Source: Takakia lepidozioides
Taxonomy: Eukaryota; Streptophyta; Takakiopsida; Takakiales; Takakiaceae
NCBI GenBank assembly: GCA_030704615.1
Contig: CM060732.1
Location: 76,427,053 to 76,491,052, forward strand
Reading direction: 5' to 3'
Length of the DNA stretch: 64,000 bases
In this document: positions 57,460 to 64,000 of the stretch, piece by piece
How the letters are laid out: each line of letters opens with the position of its first letter
Numbering within the stretch: the stretch's first letter is position 1
Notes under the pieces: generated by a model
Told to the model about the DNA's origin: nothing
The model's database searches: none
The model's input: only the letters and a program-made list of their open reading frames with translations
Position numbers and translations under genes: made by a program

Positions 57460-58180
57460 CACAGGTCAAATAGAACAACATTGTGTTTCCACCGTATGCT
57501 CCAGTTTAGCTTTCCTTAAGACTCCTAATGCACAGCCAGTGATGATCAAATCATGTAAGTGGGTAACAGTCAAAACCCCCCAACTCGATAGAACGAAAGC
57601 AACATCTATTAGTGCATGAATGGAAAATGTTACTTTGATAGGGAATACAAGTCGCTTTTGGGCTGACTTGTTCAAGAAATTGGGAACCAAAATGAGGCTA
57701 AGTATATGCGCATTTCACTTAGAAACAGATGCCCAAACAGAAAGAACCAACTGTACAATTGAAGATCTGTAAAGAATGTACGTGAATCCATTTGAAGCAT
57801 TGTATAGACGAGATTGTTTAGCCCCTACTTCGCTCGTTACACCACCATCGAATGTGCAGATTGTAAATGATAGAATCAAGGAGATGCACTCTGTATTAGA
57901 ATTGGTGAAACATAGCATGTACAGTACACAAGAACGGGCCAAGTTATATGCTGACAAGCATAAGACTTTTTGTGAGTTTTCTGTTGGTGATATGGTGTTC
58001 TTGAAGATCATACCTAAAAGAAGCAATTTAACACTTGGCAAGTATTACAACGATTTGTTGCCCATTCAAAAGCTTGGAATGCCATGGTACATTAGCCTAT
58101 GAATTGGATCTACCTCCCACGTGAAGCATATGAGGTGGATACCACCCCGATTTTTTAGAAGACAATGGTTGGAAACATGA
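57460..58180 (+). pseudogene. Fragment of a different Ty3/gypsy integrase
   Basis: Reading across frames gives FWADLFKKLGTKMRL, then TDAQTERTNCTIEDL (the Glu of the catalytic triad), then an open block MYVNPFEALYRRDCLAPTSL, SVGDMVFLKIIPKRSNLTLG (GPY-like tail) and AYELDLPP. It is closer to the Del/Tekay style of integrase tail than to R4. No LTR was found with it. Confidence 0.75.
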
Positions 58181-58580
58181 ATTAGCCGCGCCATTTTCTA
58201 TTGGACAGCTTTTTAAGAAAAAATCCTTATTACTGTGTTATGCCATTATTTGTTTAATAGGCCTGGACCCTTAATTTACCCTAGCCCTTATATGACTACC
58301 CGGACACAACCTAACCTGACAATTATTCAGATCTTATTGTGATCCGACCCGGATTGTATGTGCACACAAATTGAAACCCGGACCCATTTTTTAACTGAAA
58401 AGGGGTCCCGGACCCTAAGAATATATTGAAATCAATACACCCACCCAACACTGGTTGTGACTTGTGACGGAAGTCCTGATGGTTGAGTCGAGGTTATGGA
58501 ACCTTCCTCTTTTTTCCAATCACTAAATGCAGAAATTGTCACAAGACTAGTACCTTCATTCTTTGTTTCTCTCTTGAGTA
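58181..58580. other. No recognised gene
   Basis: AT-rich with a run of ccggaccc and cgacccgga variants near 58265-58420. No coding or repeat assignment. Confidence 0.5.
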
Positions 58581-58581
58581 G

Positions 58582-58760
58582 GTACCCTGGTGGTTGGGTG
58601 TTTGTGCCTTGCCTCTGCATAACCTGGGTGATCCTGGGTTCAATCCTTCAACATGTGCCTTCAACTGTCCATTGGCCCCGGGCTGGGCTGTGTGTCAAGT
58701 AGGCTCTGTAAGTTAACAAAACTGTATCTTTATCTGTTCTTTTCACTTCTTCTTTTCCTC
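58582..58760 (+). repeat. tRNA-derived SINE-like unit
   Basis: An A-box-like tggtggttgggtg (58588-58600) and a perfect B box GGGTTCAATCC (58636-58646) lie at tRNA-like spacing. A T-rich tail (58725-58760) follows. The tRNA-like head is preceded by ggtacc. Exact ends and target duplication unresolved. Confidence 0.55.
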
Positions 58761-60025
58761 TCCTCTTTACTATGAGATCCGCGGGAGACTCACTCCATTG
58801 TGAGGATCAGAAGTTTCAATGAGAGCAAACATGATAGGAAAATACAAGTCATTGTCTTCTGAGAATATTGGCCTGCGATGGCTGCCTCGCTGGCTGGTAG
58901 ACCTCGTAGACGGACTCGCACATGCATAAACTATTCATCTATGGATTTCATTCATTCTTGTGTACGGATGAAACATCCCTATTACACCTGTCTTGATCTA
59001 ATTCGAAACTTAATCACAAGTATCAGTGCTAAGCATCAAAACCCTTTGCGTACTTAGAAAGGCAAGGCCAACAAACCCCATTGTGCTGCATACTGACCAA
59101 GTAAGATTCTGTAACGGGAAGGTAAAACCTTTCTTAAAATCCCTGATTGGCAATCAGGGATTTAAGAATGGGTTCTCAAGCAGCTCAAAACCACCAAATC
59201 AACTTGCTTCTTGAGCATGATGCCTTCATACACTCCCAGGTTTCATTCTATGGAAGGGTAATTCTACCTTGCTTTTCCACAACCAGAAACAGAGAACCGC
59301 AAAATTGTACTAGAGTGGTGCACTAAAAACTAGCTCATCGAAAGCTTCTACGTTATCTCGATCACAGATAGACCATGCGGGGCATCCAAGTTCTCACTTT
59401 CAAACTCGGCCACTTCAGGCCCCAGGGGAGTGGCTCTCAAGGGGACTGGAGTTTCAACCCAAGAGTGACTAGAAACTCACCTCACAATCACCATTGGGTT
59501 CTACACAGACAACACAATCCAGTTACAGCAAGGGGTTGTTGACTTAAGGGTCATTCTAGTAGAGAATACAAAATTGACAGCACTGCTAAAGTGTATATCT
59601 ACCTTGACAGACTGCCTAACGGCCTTCCCTGCCACAAGTGGCTGCAATCAAGGCAATTGTTTGTAACCTTACATGATCTTGCTTCCCAATTGTCTCAGTG
59701 GTTCCACCTAAGCGGTTGCATGCACAACTATGTAAGTTGGTGAAGATTTAATTCATGTCACTTATATTAACCAATCACGCACAAATTAACTTCTCCATGC
59801 AAATCAAAAAGGGGAGGAAAAGAGAGAGAGCCGCGTGCGAATGCCAAACCCTCAAAAGGGTCAGAAGGAATGTCCTGATGACACAAGCACTAAAGAATGT
59901 GTAACACCCATAGCCATGGAGAAGTAATATGAAGGCTACTGTAAGTTGTGCTACCAATAAGCCCAATAGTGGAGAGCTCCTTCACCAAAGAGAGTAAACC
60001 ACGTGCCGATCCATTGTGGGTCTAA
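58761..60025. other. Intergenic, downstream of the SerRS gene; no recognised gene
   Basis: An inverted repeat aaatccctgattg/caatcagggattt lies at 59138-59163 (perfect hairpin with a tiny loop). Otherwise no coding or repeat feature is identified; part may be SerRS 3' untranslated sequence. Confidence 0.4.
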
Positions 60026-63000
60026 CTACTTGCTTTCAGGAGTATGGGGAGCTACCTCAAGGCTGCCAGTCTTTGCGTCTGCAGCCGATGGGACAACCTG
60101 CTCAAAACATTGACATAAAGTTAGTTTGAGGAACACACATCTCCAATATGTGAAGCTCACAGCTTTCTGTTCCTGTTATCCCTCCACGTCAGACACTTCT
60201 GATGTTTCAATTCCTCAAGCTGTCAGGCCATCTATGCCTCCTCTTCCTTCTCACCCAGTCCGATCAGTTTCACAAAGATGTGTATGCTAAGACATCTCGC
60301 TTGGCTGGTATATCAGACCTAGTAGTTTTCACTCAACACAAACTTTGCCTGGTTGCTGATCTGGACAAATACCCTGTCACACAAAATGCCGAAAGATTTG
60401 CCTTTTGCATTCATATATGGACCATATATCAGAGAAAGAAAAAGACAATGTCCAAAGCAAGTGAGAATTGTAGAAGGTCGCGGCAGTACCTTGGACTTAG
60501 TTTTCTTAGATTTTGTGTCTTTAGTTGGTGCAGTTTGGAAGGGCAGGAATTTTATGCCCAACATGAATGGTTTCAGAACATCTGGAACCCTGACACCATC
60601 TGCAGTCTGATAATTCTCAAGGATGCAGCACAATGTCCGCTCTGTTGCTGTGAGTGTCGAATTCAAAAGATGTACATAGTGCTTCACTTGATCATTCATC
60701 TGCACTCAAAACCCACAATGTGAATGACCCTTTGATAGGTCTTATGTAAAATCGGCCATCCTCATTCATCTGATTCTTCAGCACGCCATTTGTCATTTTA
60801 TGAACTATGTTTAGGCACATTCAACTCCCAACCATTCTCATGTGGCCAACTTTTGGCTCTTAATAAGTTCTTGCCAGTCCATGTTCATCTCTCAAGAAGC
60901 CTTCATGTGTGCCTGCTCTTATGGTGAGGTCTGGCGGTCAACTGTGTCTTTCAGGCTCCTACAGCGAACCTTTGAAGTGGGGCGAGTGTACCACAAGAGG
61001 TTCACATGGTTACCCGTTCCTTGTACAGTGCTAGAATATCAGACACTGCAAATGCAATACAGTTGAAATGGTGCAGTCATGCAAGGAGAGGTGGTGCAAA
61101 AGAGGACAATTCCTGACCTTTCACTCACTATAGTGAATCTGAAGGTTGCATGACTGGCATTCACTGAGCATGATACAAGCAAAAGAGCTCAATTCCTGAC
61201 CTTTTCTGACCGTAGCAAATCTCAAGGTTGCGTGAAGTGCAGTTTGAGAATGATACAAGCAAAAGAGCTCAATTCCTGACCTTTTTCTGACCAAAGCGAA
61301 TCTCAAGGTTGCGCGACTGGTAATCTGTGCAGTTTGAGCATGATACAAGCTCACGGTAAGTTTTTGACGCAGGGAACCATGCCTCCAAGTCATACTTCTT
61401 CGCTGCTGCATCATTAAGAGCCCCTGATACAATGGCCACCACTCGGTATGGAAGACCCAACTGCAGTGAAAAGTTCATTTGTTAATGTACATTGCGAGTC
61501 TAGAGGGTTGCACAAACACCCACTCACATTAGTGACGATTCAGTTACTATCCGTGGAGTTTCTTAGAAGCAGAAACTGGCTTTGGGAGCAGGCCCCAGGA
61601 GACAGTGGGCCAGAGCAACTGTATCAATCCTTGATGGAATGGACAAAGTGAGTACAATTTGCTGGAGCAACATTTCTAGTCTGTAACCTTGCATATCCAG
61701 GGGATTGATGTTTTGGAAGACACAGATGCTGACGAAGCCACAATAGCTGGAGGAATAAGGAAAAATAGCTGCTCCTTCAGCTCTGGAATTGACATTCAAC
61801 CCTAACAAAACAACCTACACAAGGGTAGTTAAGATTAGTACTGAATCAGCAAAAGAGTATGGCCAACTTGTGCTAGCTCAGAATGGGGGTACCTCTTGAT
61901 AGAAATCTTCAGAGTTTTTCAGCATCTCCTCATGCATATCCCATGATTCAGTATCATTCGGGCTTGTGAGACAAAACTGCTCCACCTTCTCAAACTGATG
62001 CACTCGGAATATGCCTAGTGTGTCCCTCCCATGCGACCCAGCCTCCTTCCTAAAGCATGTTGAATAACCAGCATACCTACCTCACACCACCATGGCACAA
62101 CACAAACAAAAATTGAGGACACAAAATGCAATATCCATGTTCAAACAACACACTTTCGTCACCTTGTTTTAGCACTCCTCTGGTTTTCTCTTAAGAGCAA
62201 AAGTGCAAGACCCCACGAGGGCATAGCCCCAAGACCATGGCAGAAACCCATGGACTGATGTCTGTGCTCCCACCCTTCTCCTACTCTTTAGTAACTTTCG
62301 CCACGCTTCCGTACCAAGCCAAAGCCAGCCCATAGCGGTAAATGCTTCTAAAAGTGGTAAATGCTTGCCCTTCTTGACTTTTCCCAAAACCAGAACCAGG
62401 AATAGAAGAGTGCCCACGATTACCTGATGGGTAAGGACTTGGGGTCCATCCATTTCTCACGATGAAAAGCACACAATGGCTGTTCTGCTGTAGCAATCAG
62501 ATACTTGTCATCTCCTTCTCCTGACACCTGCAAACCACTCCACCATCACTTTTAGTGTACGAAAGGACTCAATGTCACGTTGGCCTAAACATCAATGCAG
62601 AGTTGGCAATATTCGATCTGGGTGTGCCAGCAATTGAGAGGCCAACAAAGAAAACCAACAAGGCATGAACTACCAATTCGCCAAAAACATTTAACTTGCT
62701 CTTCCATTCCCCTGGCAACAACTCTTCCTGTTAGTCCAACTACCACCAACCCATAAGAAGACCTCCAACATGTACTGAAGGAAATGCCATACACTGTTTG
62801 AGGCGTCTAGGCAGAGAGTCCAGAATGCTACCTTATAGAGCTCTTCATCGAACTGTGCCAATTGAGCACACTGGGCCATCACCTCCTTCCGCATGAAGAA
62901 GGGTGTCTGCAACAACGTGTAGTTTCGCTTCACCAGAAACGCCAGAGCATAATTTATGAGAGCTTGATTCAGCAGTACACCACAATCTTTCAAGAAGTAA

Positions 63001-63823
63001 CCCCTGCCTCCTGCCACGTCGGTGCCTGCAGTAATTAGTCAAAGCAAACCGACATGAGAACATGTTGGATATGCAGTGACTCTCAGTCCAGCCGAAAATA
63101 CATCAATGTGAATATCACTTCTTACGGAGAGTATTGGGAAGGCAGCAGGGGAGAGAGAGAATATACTCTTAAGACGTTGTTTGCTGTATCCTTGTGACCC
63201 CGCCCTCAGTTTGGAAGGACCAAAAGCGGAAAGACAGAGACACAGAAAGAGGACAGGACAGAAGGGAAGCAGAAGGGAAATGCCTAAAAACCAATCCCTA
63301 ATGTTATACCTTGAACAAAAAGATTGAGACAGACACAAAGGAAGACAATGATGTAGTCCTCATGGACTCTTCCCAGCAAAAGTTGTGTCATAACCTTCAA
63401 GGTATAGAACCCAGAGGTCAAGAAACTTTCTGAAGCTGCTCATTAGGTAACCTGATACTCCCCATTGAAATTGCATGACCTGGAATTGGAAAATGCTTGT
63501 ACATGATTGAAGTAAACTGGGAGCTGATTTCAGGGTTGGCACTGATACTAAACTAGCAAGCATCAGGAAATTTCCAGCACAACTCCTTCAGCCCTAAGAA
63601 GATAAATGTGACATATGTGGCTGTGTTCCACTCCTAGTCAATCTGTTGATAGGAAAAGGGGGAGAGAGAAGTGGGAAACCCCTCTTCCCTTGGGATGGGA
63701 ATGGGAGAGAAGTACACCTGCATCAAGATCCACGATTCCAAGATTCTGAACAAGGTCGACATGGTTCAAAAGGCCTGTCTCATCTCTAGGAGTACCCCAT
63801 GTTCGGACAACAGCATTGTTATC
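60026..63823 (-). CDS. Seryl-tRNA synthetase, cytosolic type; seven 3' exons, N-terminus outside window
   Basis: Class II synthetase that charges tRNA-Ser. Exons (minus): 63718-63823, 62832-63025, 62424-62527, 61893-62076, 61281-61460, 60490-60699 and 60026-60097, all with AG/GT borders and matching phases. Evidence by exon: NNAVVRTWG and [32 protein letters not shown] and [14 protein letters not shown] (motif 1 region); [38 protein letters not shown] (motif 2); [17 protein letters not shown] and [39 protein letters not shown] (motif 3); [15 protein letters not shown] and stop. About 348 residues are covered. The tRNA-binding coiled-coil arm (about 115 residues) would be encoded beyond 64000. 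No break seen, so probably functional. The last exon is the least certain. Confidence 0.93.
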
Positions 63824-64000
63824 CTGTTGCGAGAGGTCCAACCAGAACAAGCACAATATCAGCAAGACAACCCCCGTACTATGACAATGACCAAACTTTC
63901 AGGACTCCTCTGGTACATCCTGTGAAAAAGCAGCTCATGGTCCTTAACGAAGATTTTGATGAAGTAGCTCCTCATGGAGGATGCTCACAGATGGTCAAAA

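Noticed and set aside
61563-61808. 81-codon minus-strand frame inside the SerRS locus
   Set aside because: It falls in an intron. Flanking exons join in phase without it and it lacks SerRS similarity.

Overview
The window looks like nuclear DNA of a land plant, most likely a seed-free vascular plant (fern or lycophyte). Reasons: an intron-rich cytosolic seryl-tRNA synthetase, an uninterrupted PLS-class PPR gene plus scattered PPR fragments, a CONSTANS-like B-box pseudogene, tRNA-derived SINE-like units, and nested Ty3/gypsy LTR retrotransposons. The species cannot be named from sequence alone.

Layout. 1-22 kb is a nest. Retrotransposon R1 (minus strand, about 94 to beyond 9135) encodes gag, protease, a DNMT3-type C5 cytosine methyltransferase, reverse transcriptase/RNase H (now inverted) and an integrase ending in a PHD finger. 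A solo LTR (8106-9122, duplication gcacc) sits in R1 gag codon 5. The complete Athila/Tat-like element R2 (10232-21951, duplication actac) has split an unrecognised open frame upstream of R1 gag. 22-25 kb carries fused fragments of a CONSTANS-like and a MutY-like gene, then repeat X and a further LTR. 25.9-26.8 kb is a second R1-family 3' end that also carries the PHD finger. 26.8-31 kb is AT-rich and empty. R3 (31046-38485) is a decayed chromovirus carrying a 500-bp hAT-type insertion and a satellite-like array. 38.5-43.7 kb is repeats and small transposon remnants. The PPR gene lies at 43.8-45.4 kb, and a tentative two-exon gene at 46.8-47.6 kb. R4 (50482-57384, duplication catag) is a young chromovirus. 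An integrase fragment and a SINE-like unit follow. Seven SerRS exons occupy 60.0-63.8 kb, with the N-terminus outside the window.

How it works together. Almost everything before 43 kb is mobile DNA in successive insertion layers. Host genes likely to be active are SerRS and possibly the PPR gene. The outstanding item is R1, whose polyprotein joins a de novo type DNA methyltransferase with a histone-reader-like finger on its integrase. It could methylate its own copies and choose insertion sites by chromatin. The local copy is dead (inversion, frameshifts, TAG stops), but a second partial copy confirms the PHD part.
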